The notes: generated by a model not told the origin, from the letters alone. DNA of 64,000 nucleotides from Bacteroidota bacterium (GCA_029557915.1 JAKQHS010000109.1:47524-111523), one strand, 5' to 3'; shown: positions 25,471 through 34,846, counted from the stretch's first letter. Translations and numbers: made by a program.

Positions 25471-26364
25471 ATGAATAAAGCTGCACTTCTTTTCTTTTTG
25501 CTTTTGTCCGTCCGTTTTCCTGCAGGGGCCCAGACCCCGTTTTCCGGGGACCCGGACCAATCCCTTTTTCTTACCACGGACATTGACCATTTTTGGACGG
25601 CTTACGATCTTTTTGTAAAAGATACCTCGGTCAATCCTTTTGGACCCCATTACCTCGAGGTGGGAAGCAAGGGCGTGAAAGGATTCACCCCCTTCCGGAT
25701 CCGGAGTGCGGACTATCTCTACAACACCGTCAAACGGCACAGGGCGGATTATGATAGCATAAGGCAAAACACCCTGCGCATCCATGAAACAGAAAAACAG
25801 TGCAGGAGCGCTTTTTATGCGCTGAAATACTGGTACCCCGAAGCCGTTTATCCTCCGGTATATTTTGTGATCGGTACCTTCAATTCCGGAGGAACCTTTA
25901 ACAAAAACGGTTTATTTATCGGAGCGGAAATGCAAAAAGAGATTGGCAATATCCCCCACATCGTAGCCCATGAACTGATCCACTTTCAGCAAAAAAACTG
26001 GGTCAATCAACCCAACCTGCTGAGGCAAAGCCTGGTTGAAGGCAGCGCCGATTTTATAGGAGAACTCATTTCAGGGAAGCATATCAACCCTGCTGCTCAT
26101 GCCTACGGGGACCGCCACCTGGAAAACCTGTGCAGGGAATTCGTGGCCCGGATGGACAGTACGGATTACCAGGACTGGCTTTATGGGGTATCGGGAAAAG
26201 ACGACAGGCCCAATGACCTCGGATACTGGATGGGCTATAAGATCACCCAGCAATATTTTAATAAATCCGCGGACAAACCCCAAGCGATCCGGGACATCCT
26301 GGATATCAAAGACCCTTTGAAATTCCTGCGGGCGAGCGGGTTTCTGGATCCCTATCTGGAGTGA
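25471..26364 (+). CDS. Exported predicted zinc-dependent protease (DUF2268/GldB-like)
   Basis: A 297-residue protein with a signal peptide (MNKAALLFFLLLSVRFPAGAQ). It has HExxH at residues 167-171 (HELIH) and a downstream Glu190 in VEGSADFIGEL, the gluzincin-type layout of DUF2268 and GldB-related proteins. Substrate unknown; a periplasmic or surface protease is inferred. An upstream in-frame start at 25321 is rejected because it overlaps the DUF1761 stop and ignores the signal peptide. It converges on the cysteine synthase-like gene; the 144-nt gap holds a small GTCCGG-AAAAA-CCGGAC hairpin at 26446-26462. Confidence 0.75.
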   Translation: MNKAALLFFLLLSVRFPAGAQTPFSGDPDQSLFLTTDIDHFWTAYDLFVKDTSVNPFGPHYLEVGSKGVKGFTPFRIRSADYLYNTVKRHRADYDSIRQNTLRIHETEKQCRSAFYALKYWYPEAVYPPVYFVIGTFNSGGTFNKNGLFIGAEMQKEIGNIPHIVAHELIHFQQKNWVNQPNLLRQSLVEGSADFIGELISGKHINPAAHAYGDRHLENLCREFVARMDSTDYQDWLYGVSGKDDRPNDLGYWMGYKITQQYFNKSADKPQAIRDILDIKDPLKFLRASGFLDPYLE

Positions 26365-26508
26365 TTCAGCGGGGAAAACAGTTGAACAAGGAAGGAGCGC
26401 CTGGCGCATTCCGTGGTTACCATGAAAAAAACTAAGGTTTAAGGTGTCCGGAAAAACCGGACCGGGCAGCTTTTAAAAAGCGGAGCCTACCGGGCATACC
26501 GCCGATAC

Positions 26509-27582
26509 TTATTGTTTATAACTTTCGTAAATGCCGTTCAGCAACTTCTTCATTTTATCGTAGGAAGGAAGGCCGTACTTGTTTTTCTTGGGTTTGTGGT
26601 ATACGTTTTCATTCATCCATTCATCGTCATACAGCTTGCTGAGGTATAAGCTTCCGTGATCGGGGACCAGGATCAAAATCTGATCGGTGGGTTTGAGGTC
26701 TTTTCGGATCTCAAACACCCCCTGGATCGCGGCCCCGCCGCTGGGCCCGATCATCAGGCCTTCTTCAGCCGTCAGTTTAATGGCCCTTTTGATGGCTAGC
26801 TGGTCTTTGACCTGAACCATCTGATCCAGGTGTTCGGTGATAAAGGTCATGGGAATGATGTTCTTACCCACTCCCTCGAGGGCATAGGGCTTGATGATCG
26901 ATTCATCGAAAATGCCTTCTTCAAAATATTTTTTAAGCACGGAGCCATAGGCGTCGATGCCTATGACTTTTATATTCGGGTTTCTTTCTTTAAGATATCT
27001 TGAAATGCCGCTCAGGGTTCCCCCGCTGCCCGAACAAGCGAGGAAATGAGTGATGGCCCCGTTGGTCTGGGTCCAGATTTCAGGCGCCGTCAGGTGATAA
27101 TGGGCATCCACATTATCCATATTGTAATACTGGTTGACAAAATAGGAGTTGGGGATGCTGTCGGCAAAAAACTGGGCCTGGCTGTAATAAGACCGCGGGT
27201 CTTCCGGCTTGACTGAAGCCGGGCAGACATGTACTTCCGCTCCCAGGGCAACCAGGATCCTCTTTTTCTCCTCACTGATTTTGTTGGGAACCGTGAAAAT
27301 GCATTTATATCCCCGGTGTCCGCCGACCATGGCAAGCGCGCGGCCGGTATTACCCGAGGTGCATTCTATAATCGTTCCTCCGGGCCGCAGTTTGCCTTCC
27401 TTTTCCGCCTTGTCAATGATATACAGGGCGATCCGGTCTTTGGCCGAATGCCCGGGATTATAAGATTCGAATTTGGCGTAAACATTTGAACCTACCTGTT
27501 CTGAGATCGTTTTAAGCTTGATGATCGGCGTGTTCCCTATGGTCTCGTCTACAGAGTTGAAATAACTGAATGGCATAGGCAA
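26509..27582 (-). CDS. PLP-dependent cysteine synthase/cystathionine beta-synthase-like enzyme
   Basis: A 357-residue fold-type II PLP enzyme. The Schiff-base Lys is Lys48 in NPGHSAKDR; the phosphate loop is CTSGNTGRA, and the second glycine loop is CSGSGGTLSG. Extra sequence after residue 320 (YHKPKKNKYGLPSYDKMKK) gives a tail longer than CysK. It lacks CBS regulatory domains. Members of this subgroup are annotated as cysteine synthase or cystathionine beta-synthase; the choice cannot be made from sequence alone. The start is at 27582 (MPMPFS) or 27576. The promoter box is at 27614-27621. Confidence 0.85.
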   Translation of the reverse strand: MPMPFSYFNSVDETIGNTPIIKLKTISEQVGSNVYAKFESYNPGHSAKDRIALYIIDKAEKEGKLRPGGTIIECTSGNTGRALAMVGGHRGYKCIFTVPNKISEEKKRILVALGAEVHVCPASVKPEDPRSYYSQAQFFADSIPNSYFVNQYYNMDNVDAHYHLTAPEIWTQTNGAITHFLACSGSGGTLSGISRYLKERNPNIKVIGIDAYGSVLKKYFEEGIFDESIIKPYALEGVGKNIIPMTFITEHLDQMVQVKDQLAIKRAIKLTAEEGLMIGPSGGAAIQGVFEIRKDLKPTDQILILVPDHGSLYLSKLYDDEWMNENVYHKPKKNKYGLPSYDKMKKLLNGIYESYKQ

Positions 27583-27613
27583 AAAAGGTTTTGGTATATG
27601 GCCTGAGGGTCAA

Positions 27614-27621
27614 CAAAGATA
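27614..27621 (-). promoter_or_regulatory. Predicted -7 box of the cysteine synthase-like gene
   Basis: The minus strand reads TATCTTTG (TAnnTTTG), 31 nt before the start codon at 27582. Confidence 0.5.
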
Positions 27622-27680
27622 AAATTATATTTAAATTTTAAAGTCTGATTCTGGATGGTGCCGCCCATGCTGTGCAGCAT

Positions 27681-27717
27681 AAAAAAACCGTTATCCGGCA
27701 GAACCGGATAACGGTTT
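27681..27717 (-). terminator. Strong intrinsic terminator
   Basis: A perfect 14-bp stem (27685-27698 with 27704-27717) around a 5-nt loop, followed on the minus strand by seven Ts. It terminates the Cys-rich exported protein gene. Confidence 0.9.
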
Positions 27718-27764
27718 ATATATTATGGATTAATTTAAAACGTTAGCGCTTCGCGGCTGTCGTT

Positions 27765-28193
27765 TTAGGTCTTGGCTTTGTCTGTGCACTCACCCCGGGC
27801 CATTCTTTCCAGGCATTCTGCTTTTGACATTTTACTGCAATCCATTTTAGCTTTTTGCCCGGATTCATTGGAAACTCTCAGGAGCTGGGCCTCCGAAGAA
27901 ACCGCCGGAGGCTGATTGACAAATGCGTTGGATTTGGCATCAAAGTTCAGCGCGGCATAAGAAACATGCCCTCCGTAAGAACACATTTTTTTACGGAAAT
28001 ACGATACCTCGCCGGTGGCCACATCTTTACGAACTTCAATGGAAGGATCCTGCGAAGCAACCAGGGAAGCGGCCGCTGCGGAAGATTTTTTGCAACAACC
28101 TGACATCGCGGATTTGGAATGACAGGATTGTCCGTACAATGCCCCCGTAGTCAACAGCAGGGAACAAACCAAAGTCATCAGCAATTGTTTCAT
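27765..28193 (-). CDS. Small Cys-rich exported protein
   Basis: A 142-residue protein with a signal peptide (MKQLLMTLVCSLLLTTGALYG). The mature N terminus has SCHSKSAMSGCCKKSS, and the C terminus has MDCSKMSKAEC and ARGEC. The Cys and His clusters suggest metal or disulfide chemistry in the periplasm, but I recognise no family. The ATG at 28193 is preferred to 28199 (MSM) because it starts the signal peptide. It has its own promoter box (28225-28232) and a strong terminator, so it is a single-gene unit. It is divergent from the gene at 28322. Confidence 0.75.
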   Translation of the reverse strand: MKQLLMTLVCSLLLTTGALYGQSCHSKSAMSGCCKKSSAAAASLVASQDPSIEVRKDVATGEVSYFRKKMCSYGGHVSYAALNFDAKSNAFVNQPPAVSSEAQLLRVSNESGQKAKMDCSKMSKAECLERMARGECTDKAKT

Positions 28194-28224
28194 AGACAAT
28201 ATCTTTTGAGGTGATTAAAGATTT

Positions 28225-28232
28225 CAAAAATA
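28225..28232 (-). promoter_or_regulatory. Predicted -7 box of the Cys-rich protein gene
   Basis: The minus strand reads TATTTTTG (TAnnTTTG), 31 nt before the ATG at 28193. Confidence 0.45.
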
Positions 28233-28321
28233 AGTCCATTCAGGGATAAAAGCAATACCTTCGATTTGACATATAATAACCAGTTACCGTTTCGTTTTAC
28301 CATCAAATAAGGAAGGCCGTA

Positions 28322-28768
28322 TTGACAACCCGCATCTTCATATTGAAAATATTAATGACCGCATTGCTCATGGCCCTTTTGCCCGGAACCCATACTGCCC
28401 AGAAATTCAAACCTGAAAAATATAAAAAGGCCATTCTCTATTTTGGACACGGCGGGGGCTTTGCAGGCGCTGAAACCACCTATGCGCTGATGGAGAATGG
28501 ACGGCTGTACTCCAAAAAAAGCCTTACGGCCAAAACCTTTACCTCTTTAATCAAGCTGGAAAAGAATCAATCGGCCCAGATTTTCAATAATTATTTCTTC
28601 CTGGGGATTCCGGAAATGCAACTGGAAGATCCCGGCAATATTTACAAATTCGTTGAATATACGCGGAAACAAAACCGGCACCGTCTGGTATGGGGTGGCC
28701 AATCCCCTGTACCGACAAACCTTGTTTTATTCTATTCCAACCTTATCGGCCTTCTGCCCAAACCATAA
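28322..28768 (+). CDS. Exported hypothetical protein
   Basis: A 148-residue protein with a hydrophobic N terminus (ILMTALLMALLPGTHTAQ) consistent with a signal peptide. The mature part contains YFGHGGGFAGAETTYAL, EKNQSAQIFNNYFFLGIPE and WGGQSPVPTNLVLFY, without a family I recognise. The first possible start is TTG at 28322; an ATG at 28355 would shorten the signal. It ends 11 nt before the M4 protease gene, so the two may be cotranscribed. A small inhibitor or chaperone for the protease is possible but unsupported. Confidence 0.65.
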   Translation: MTTRIFILKILMTALLMALLPGTHTAQKFKPEKYKKAILYFGHGGGFAGAETTYALMENGRLYSKKSLTAKTFTSLIKLEKNQSAQIFNNYFFLGIPEMQLEDPGNIYKFVEYTRKQNRHRLVWGGQSPVPTNLVLFYSNLIGLLPKP

Positions 28769-28779
28769 TCAAAACAATT

Positions 28780-31700
28780 ATGAGATTTTTTATTGTTTTC
28801 ATTTTTTGCTCCGGAATGCTCACGGGACAGGTTCCTTTCAAATCCATTCCCTTCACCTCCAGGACAGAAAAGAACCAGGTCCTGCAGCCCATGAAAAAAT
28901 TGCCGCTTCCTGTCAGCCGCCACAAACAGGCTCCGCCCGCATGGAACGAATTCCGTCCATTAAAATTTACTCCCGGAAAAACCGCTGCCAGGCCCACTGC
29001 CATAGATTACATCCATAAAGACCATCATTCCTTCTGGGCTAACAGCAGTAAAAAAACCGGTTTTAACCAACGCAACGCGCAATCCTCGGTCTCGGCCTTC
29101 CTGGAACCCTTAAAGGAAGCCATGAAAATTAAAACCGTGGACCAGGAATTTCAGATCGTCTCCCGCGAAACCGATGAAGTGAACATGCAACATATCCGGG
29201 TCCGTCAGGTTTACCAAAACATCCCGGTTTACGGCGGAGAGCTGGTGATTCACGGGTTCAAAGATCAACTCAGCCAGGTCAATGGAACGGTTTATCCCAC
29301 CCCCCTCTCCCTCAACACGCATCCCCGGATCCAAGCAGCCGCTGCCCTGGACATCGTAAAAAAGGACCTGGAAGCAGAAGGCCGCCTACATGCGGTTTCG
29401 GACCAACTTTTAGCTATCCTCAACCGGCCCCTGAGCACAGCCGTGCTTACCATTTTTCACGATTCCGCCGACCGTCCGCATCTGACCTATGAAATCTCCT
29501 ATGTCGCCAACGGACTGGAGATCTGGAAATATATCGTGGACGCGGAACAGGGACAGATCTTTAAAAAATACAAAAACACCTGCTCCCTGCTTCCTCATGA
29601 TCATTGCAAAGGCCATCCAGAAGCCGGACTAAATCCGGTAACGGATACAAATACCGGAAATCCCTCCTTTGAATTTGCAGGAAAAACCAGCACGCCGGCA
29701 ATGGATCTCAACGGCTCCCTTCTTTCCCTGAACACTTACGAAGAAGGGGGCAGATATTACCTGCTGGATGCCTCCAGGTCCATGTTTAAAAGCATCGGGA
29801 CGGATACGGAGGAGCCCTCGGGTGTCATCTGGACTTTTGACGGCAAGAATAACAGCCCTTCCAACCCGAATTTTAGCGCCAACCTGATCAACGGATCCAC
29901 CAATACCGGCTGGATCAGCCCTACCGCCGCCTCCGCGCACAATAATGCGGGCCTGGCTTATCAATATTTCCTGAGCAAGAACAACCGGTTGTCCATTAAC
30001 GGTCAGGGCGGGAACATTGTATCCATGATTAATATTACCGAAGAGGACGGCAGCCAGATGGACAATGCTTTTTGGAACGGGGAGGCTATGTTTTACGGCA
30101 GCGGCGACCAGGCCTTTTCCAACCTGGCCAAGGGCCTTGATGTCGCCGGTCACGAAATGTCTCATGGGGTGATCCAGTCGACGGCCAACCTGGACTACGA
30201 AGGCGAAAGCGGTGCGCTCAATGAATCCTTCGCAGATATTTTCGGCCGGTTGATTGACCGCGACGACTGGCTCATTGGCGAATCTGTGGTGAAATTATCC
30301 GCCTTCCCCAGCGGGGCCCTGAGGAGCCTGAGCGATCCCCACAACGGGGGACTTCAATTTGGGGACCCCGGATACCAACCCAGGGTCTATGGAGAGCGCT
30401 TTACGGAAAGTGCCGACAACGGCGGCGTGCACATCAACAGCGGAATTCCCAACTGGGCTTTTTATCAATTTACCATCCGGATCAATAATGATTTGGATAA
30501 AGCGGAAAAGATCTATTACCGGGCCCTGACCCTGTATCTGACCCGGAGTTCCCGGTTTGTAGATTGCAGGCGAGCGGTCATCCAGGCTGCGACAGACCTA
30601 TACGGGGCTTCCGGTGCAGAAGTCAATGCGGCGAAGGCCGCCTATGACCTGGTGGGTATCCTTGATGGTGCACCAACCCCTACCGAACAAAATGCCGAGA
30701 CCAATCCCGGAGAGGACTTTATCGTATATGCCGACGTAAATTCCACAGCCCTATACCTTGCGGATCCTGCCGGAAACCTGGTAGCCAATCCCTTATCGTC
30801 CAAAGACCCCAGGCCGGAGAGCCGCACCAGCGTCACCGATGACGGTTCCGCATTTGTCTTTGTAGGACAGGATAAAAAAATTCATTATGTCATCGTTGAC
30901 TGGAATATCAGCCAGATCACCGATGAGGGCATACTCCAGGACCAGCCGCTTTGGAGAAATGTGGCCATTTCGAGGGATGGAAACCGGATCGCGGCTCTGC
31001 AGGACCAGGAAGAAAACAGGATACATATCTATGACTTCGGCCTGGGTTCCGGGGGGGAATGGCGGACCTTTGATCTGTATAATCCCACTTACACCTCAGG
31101 AATCACCACGGGGGAAGTCCTTTATGCCGACGCCATCGAATTCGATTTCAGCGGCGAGTGGCTGATGTACGACGCGTACAACAGCATCCCGAACACGGAC
31201 TGGGCGGATATCAATTATTGGGATATCTCCTTCCTGCGGGTTTACGATCAAACCACCCAGGACTGGGGGGACGGAAGGATTGTCAAACTTTTCAGCCAGC
31301 TCCCGGAACAAACCAGCGTCGGCAATCCCACCTTTTCCAAAAACAGCCCGTACATTATTGCCTTTGACATGCGCGTGGAAGATACGGATCCGTTTACCTA
31401 TCTGTTGTTGGGAGCAAACCTGGAAACGGGCAGGTTGGATACCATATTTATAAATTCTGAACTGGCCTGGCCTTCTTATTCCACCCTCGATGACAAGGTC
31501 ATCTTCAATGCGAGCACCCAGTCCGGTACGGAGGTGATCGGACAGATCTCCGTAAACAATTCCAAAATTGAAGGCACCGGAACCGCCACGGCCCTCATCT
31601 CAAATGCCCGCCAGGGCAATTGGTTTGCCAACGGCGCCCGGGACCTGAGTACTCCGTTTAAAGATCAATCCCTCCAGGCCTATGCGGTCCGCTTATCTCC

Positions 31701-31935
31701 CAACCCGGTGAGCAGGGATAAAATCCGGGTCGGCTGGACCCAGCCCAAACCCAGCGAAGGAAACCGGTTTGCAATATATGATGTCATGGGGCGGCTGAAA
31801 TGGTCGTCCACCGGCCATTTCGCCGGCGGCGATCAAACCCTGGACATTCCCATCCATTCCCTGTCCGCGGGCATCTATTCATTAACGCTGACTATTGAAG
31901 GCCATACCGGAAGTCTCAAGTTTATCAGGCTCTGA
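28780..31935 (+). CDS. Secreted M4 (thermolysin-like) metalloprotease with T9SS sorting domain
   Basis: A 1051-residue secreted zinc protease. Order: signal peptide (MRFFIVFIFCSGMLTG), FTP/PepSY propeptide (about 100-270), M4 catalytic domain with HEMSH near 458-462 and the third ligand Glu in NESFADIFG near 481, a region of about 300 residues resembling TolB-like propeller blades (SRDGNRIAAL, FDFSGEWLMYD), and a type IX secretion C-terminal domain starting LSPNPVSRDK and ending GSLKFIRL. The ATG at 28780 begins the signal peptide; a longer frame from 28690 overlaps the upstream gene. It implies an operating T9SS. It is larger than typical M4 enzymes because of the propeller-like insert. Confidence 0.93.
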   Translation: MRFFIVFIFCSGMLTGQVPFKSIPFTSRTEKNQVLQPMKKLPLPVSRHKQAPPAWNEFRPLKFTPGKTAARPTAIDYIHKDHHSFWANSSKKTGFNQRNAQSSVSAFLEPLKEAMKIKTVDQEFQIVSRETDEVNMQHIRVRQVYQNIPVYGGELVIHGFKDQLSQVNGTVYPTPLSLNTHPRIQAAAALDIVKKDLEAEGRLHAVSDQLLAILNRPLSTAVLTIFHDSADRPHLTYEISYVANGLEIWKYIVDAEQGQIFKKYKNTCSLLPHDHCKGHPEAGLNPVTDTNTGNPSFEFAGKTSTPAMDLNGSLLSLNTYEEGGRYYLLDASRSMFKSIGTDTEEPSGVIWTFDGKNNSPSNPNFSANLINGSTNTGWISPTAASAHNNAGLAYQYFLSKNNRLSINGQGGNIVSMINITEEDGSQMDNAFWNGEAMFYGSGDQAFSNLAKGLDVAGHEMSHGVIQSTANLDYEGESGALNESFADIFGRLIDRDDWLIGESVVKLSAFPSGALRSLSDPHNGGLQFGDPGYQPRVYGERFTESADNGGVHINSGIPNWAFYQFTIRINNDLDKAEKIYYRALTLYLTRSSRFVDCRRAVIQAATDLYGASGAEVNAAKAAYDLVGILDGAPTPTEQNAETNPGEDFIVYADVNSTALYLADPAGNLVANPLSSKDPRPESRTSVTDDGSAFVFVGQDKKIHYVIVDWNISQITDEGILQDQPLWRNVAISRDGNRIAALQDQEENRIHIYDFGLGSGGEWRTFDLYNPTYTSGITTGEVLYADAIEFDFSGEWLMYDAYNSIPNTDWADINYWDISFLRVYDQTTQDWGDGRIVKLFSQLPEQTSVGNPTFSKNSPYIIAFDMRVEDTDPFTYLLLGANLETGRLDTIFINSELAWPSYSTLDDKVIFNASTQSGTEVIGQISVNNSKIEGTGTATALISNARQGNWFANGARDLSTPFKDQSLQAYAVRLSPNPVSRDKIRVGWTQPKPSEGNRFAIYDVMGRLKWSSTGHFAGGDQTLDIPIHSLSAGIYSLTLTIEGHTGSLKFIRL

Positions 31936-31966
31936 AATCCACAACAATCATAAAGCAGGGAAGCCG

Positions 31967-32959
31967 GTGAAAAAGGTTTTGATCATCCGGTTCAGCGCAT
32001 TGGGGGATGTGGTGCTTACTTCTTTACTGGTCCGCTGCCTCAAGACCCAGATTGGCCCTGAAATCCATTATTTAACCAAACCGCCCTTTGCCGGATTGCT
32101 CAACGCCAATCCCTGGATCGACCGGGTTTGGACCCTGGAACAAGGTTGGTCCGGGATCCTGCCGCTGTTGAAAGCAGAAAAATTTGACCTGATCATCGAT
32201 CTCCATAAAAACCTGAGATCCCTCCGCGTAAAGCTTGCCCTCTGGCGGGTACCTTCCACTTCCTACCAAAAAGGTAACCTCTCAAAATGGTTGTCCGTAT
32301 ATTTCAAGATCAATCGTTTCTCTAAAGACCATATAGCCATCCGCTATTTGAACAGCCTCAGAAAATACAAGGTTTTCGATGATGGCAAAGGGCTTGATTT
32401 TTTTATCCCCGATGCCGACCGGGTGGATCCGCACGGCCATTTTGGGATTAAAGGACCCTACCTGGCCCTGGTCATTGGGGCCGCCCATTTCACAAAAAGG
32501 CCACCGGTCGTCAAATGGCAGGAATTGATTTCTCTGGTGAATGGAAAATACCCCATAGTCCTGGTTGGCGGAAAGGATGAACAGGCCGCGGCAGACCGGC
32601 TCGTGACCGGGGGGGTGTATAATGCCTGTGGTACCTTCACCATTCAACAATCCGCCTCCATCCTTCAGCAGGCCCTGGCCGTGATCACCCCTGATACGGG
32701 AATGATGCATATCGCCGCCGCATTGCAAAAACCCATCCGAAGCATCTGGGGCAGCACCCTCGCGGAATTTGGCTTCTGGCCCTTTTACGGCAATGGCCGG
32801 GAAGATCAGAACCTAAGTTTTGAGATTAAAGGACTGTCCTGCCGCCCCTGTGCAAGATTTGGCCGCAAGGCTTGCCCCAAAGGCCACTTTAACTGTATGA
32901 TGCAGCAGAATATGAGCTGGGTCGCGGACAGCGTATTGACCCGCAATTCCCAAGACTGA
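31967..32959 (+). CDS. Glycosyltransferase family 9 (heptosyltransferase-like)
   Basis: A 330-residue GT-B enzyme of the LPS heptosyltransferase family. It begins KKVLIIRFSALGDVVLT, the family N-terminal motif. The C-terminal nucleotide-sugar site shows LVIGAAHFTKRPP, LVGGKDEQ and VITPDTGMMHIAAAL. A Cys-rich tail (CRPCARFGRKACPKGHFNC) is common in Bacteroidota members. It should add a heptose or related sugar to lipopolysaccharide core on the cytoplasmic face. The start is GTG at 31967, 31 nt after the protease stop; the frame open from 31895 is rejected because it overlaps the protease. Confidence 0.9.
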   Translation: MKKVLIIRFSALGDVVLTSLLVRCLKTQIGPEIHYLTKPPFAGLLNANPWIDRVWTLEQGWSGILPLLKAEKFDLIIDLHKNLRSLRVKLALWRVPSTSYQKGNLSKWLSVYFKINRFSKDHIAIRYLNSLRKYKVFDDGKGLDFFIPDADRVDPHGHFGIKGPYLALVIGAAHFTKRPPVVKWQELISLVNGKYPIVLVGGKDEQAAADRLVTGGVYNACGTFTIQQSASILQQALAVITPDTGMMHIAAALQKPIRSIWGSTLAEFGFWPFYGNGREDQNLSFEIKGLSCRPCARFGRKACPKGHFNCMMQQNMSWVADSVLTRNSQD

Positions 32960-33012
32960 GAAGGGAAACGGAGGATTCATTACAAAAATTACAGGAATGT
33001 CCGGCGTGCGCT

Positions 33013-33020
33013 TAATTTTG
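33013..33020 (+). promoter_or_regulatory. Predicted -7 box of the FkbM-family gene
   Basis: TAATTTTG (TAnnTTTG), 28 nt before the ATG at 33049. Confidence 0.45.
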
Positions 33021-33048
33021 GCCGGCTTTTCCAGCGCTTCCCTTAACT

Positions 33049-33923
33049 ATGGCAATACTCGAATATTTAAAAAAAACCTTCCGCAAGAAACTTGCGAGGC
33101 GGATCACCCGCGAATATGCTACCCGGACAGATGTCTTTAGCCTTCCTCAGGAAGGGCGGGTGGAATTTACAAACTGGGATAACCCCCTGGTCAGGCCGTT
33201 TGAAATCAAACAGGGAATGGTCGATTTTTTCAAACAATTTATCCGACCCGGGGCCTTGCCATTGATATCGGCGCCAATATCGGGGATACCACCGTACCCA
33301 TGGCCCTGGCGGCAGGCCCGGAGGGTACCACCCTGGGATTCGATCCCAATCCGTTTGTGTTTAAAATTCTCCGGCAAAATGCCTTGTTGAACAGGGATAA
33401 AACCAATATCCACGCCCATCCTTTTGCCATCACGGTAGAGGAGGAGGAATTTTATTTTATTTCTTCCGAAGCTTCCTTCGCCAACGGGGGCATTTCAAAG
33501 ACCAAAGAAAGCATACACGGGAAATACATTCAGCCGGGTAAAATCAAGGGAGTGAACCTCAAAAAGTTCCTGGAACAACAATATCCCGGCCAGTTGAACA
33601 AACTATCCTTCATCAAAATCGATACGGAAGGTTATGACAAAGAAATCATCCGGTCCATTTCCGATTTGATTGAAGCCTTCCGGCCCGTGCTCGTCGCGGA
33701 AGTTTTTAAGAAAAGCAGCCCGCAGGAAAAGAGCGAGTTGTTTGACCTCATTCACGATCATCATTATGACCTGTTTTTCTTCGAGGACTTTGATGTCCGG
33801 GCCAGGGTCGTCCCCGTAAAAACCAGGGAGGAACTTTCTAATTTCCGGAAAACGATAAATGTTTATGCCCTCCCGAACCCTTACTCCAGGTCCATGGAAA
33901 GATCCGGACCTAAGGACGCGTAA
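33049..33923 (+). pseudogene. FkbM-family methyltransferase interrupted by a single-base frameshift
   Basis: The two reading frames join into one FkbM methyltransferase of about 291 residues. The first frame runs from 33049 to RPG; the second resumes with the SAM-binding motif AIDIGANIGDTT and GFDPNPFVFKIL, and continues through FIKIDTEGYD and AEVFKK to 33923. Adding one base in the GGGG run at 33250-33253 restores the frame (RPGG-LAIDIGAN). It could be a real inactivation, a phase-variable homopolymer or a sequencing error. FkbM enzymes O-methylate sugars; the neighbouring GT9 fits a surface-glycan role. It ends 2 nt from the convergent ABC gene. Confidence 0.8.
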
Positions 33924-33925
33924 TT

Positions 33926-34846
33926 TCAGGCAACCAGTTTTTCTTCTTTGATTACCACCTCCTCCTGCTCTATCGTTTTGATCCCGCTGACCGGCCCGGG
34001 TTGCAATCTGCGGAGGATATCCCCCAACATGCTCCAGCGCTGGAGGGTATAGGGTATGGTATCCAGTCCGTTGAGGAACTTGAGAATATAATAATAAATG
34101 CCCACCAGGTCCCCGGCATGGATTTTATCGGCCGAAGGACCCGTGGAAACCAGTAAGGCCAGGGTGATTACCGAGATCACAATGATTTCCATCAGCCCGA
34201 AATTGAGCGCTTCCTGGTCCGAGATCCGGATCTGCCATCTCTGGAGCCGGTGGTAATGATCTTTGATCCGGGAAATATTGCCGGTGGTCAGAATATCTAC
34301 CTGGCTTTCCAGTTCATCGTGTTTCGCTTTTTGAAGCGACCGCATTTTTCGGCCATACCAGAAACCGATCAGGACAACGGGTACCAGGGCGGCAAGGCAT
34401 AACCAGACCACCGGGGACCGGTAGATGCTCAAAAGGATCAGGGAACCGAAAATATTATAAGCCGCTTCAAGAATAAAATACACATCATACTCGAGAAAAT
34501 CCACCAGGTCCTTGGCCAGCCCTGACCTTGCGCTCCATTTACTGACTTCTTTCCCGGGATATATCCTGGAAAGGATGGAAGTCATAATGGCGGTATAGAT
34601 GGCGGAGTAGGTACGCGTATCCAAACGGTGCCGGAGATAGCTGATGACCACCCAGGCCAGATGAACGATCACGAGTTCAAGCAGGCCCCGGCTTTGGTGA
34701 TCAATCAGGTCATTGATCGCCCTGCCGATGAAAAAAGGCCGGAGCAAAGAGCCGGTCATTTCGAGGGAAAAAAGGATATAGGTCAGGCACAGCCTCCCCC
34801 GGTGAGGCCAGATCAAACTTCGCAATGCCAGGGATTCATGCCACAT
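33926..34846 (-). CDS. ABC-exporter-type six-TM domain protein without an ATPase
   Basis: A 306-residue membrane protein whose helices correspond to the transmembrane domain of type IV ABC exporters (MTGSLLRPFFIGRAINDLI, then LRHRLDTRTYSAIYT, then GPSADKIHAGDLVGIYYYILKF). There is no Walker A, ABC signature or Walker B; the frame ends just after the TM domain. It resembles the six-TM ABC_membrane_3-type orphan family. No ATPase gene is adjacent. The function is unknown; it may have lost its motor or act as a channel. The ATG at 34846 is the only strong start. Confidence 0.75.
   Translation of the reverse strand: MWHESLALRSLIWPHRGRLCLTYILFSLEMTGSLLRPFFIGRAINDLIDHQSRGLLELVIVHLAWVVISYLRHRLDTRTYSAIYTAIMTSILSRIYPGKEVSKWSARSGLAKDLVDFLEYDVYFILEAAYNIFGSLILLSIYRSPVVWLCLAALVPVVLIGFWYGRKMRSLQKAKHDELESQVDILTTGNISRIKDHYHRLQRWQIRISDQEALNFGLMEIIVISVITLALLVSTGPSADKIHAGDLVGIYYYILKFLNGLDTIPYTLQRWSMLGDILRRLQPGPVSGIKTIEQEEVVIKEEKLVA

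Noticed and set aside
33245..33256. Programmed -1 frameshift site in the FkbM gene
   Set aside because: The zero-frame codons ccc ggg would not re-pair well after a -1 slip, and there is no evident downstream stimulator; a homopolymer indel is simpler.
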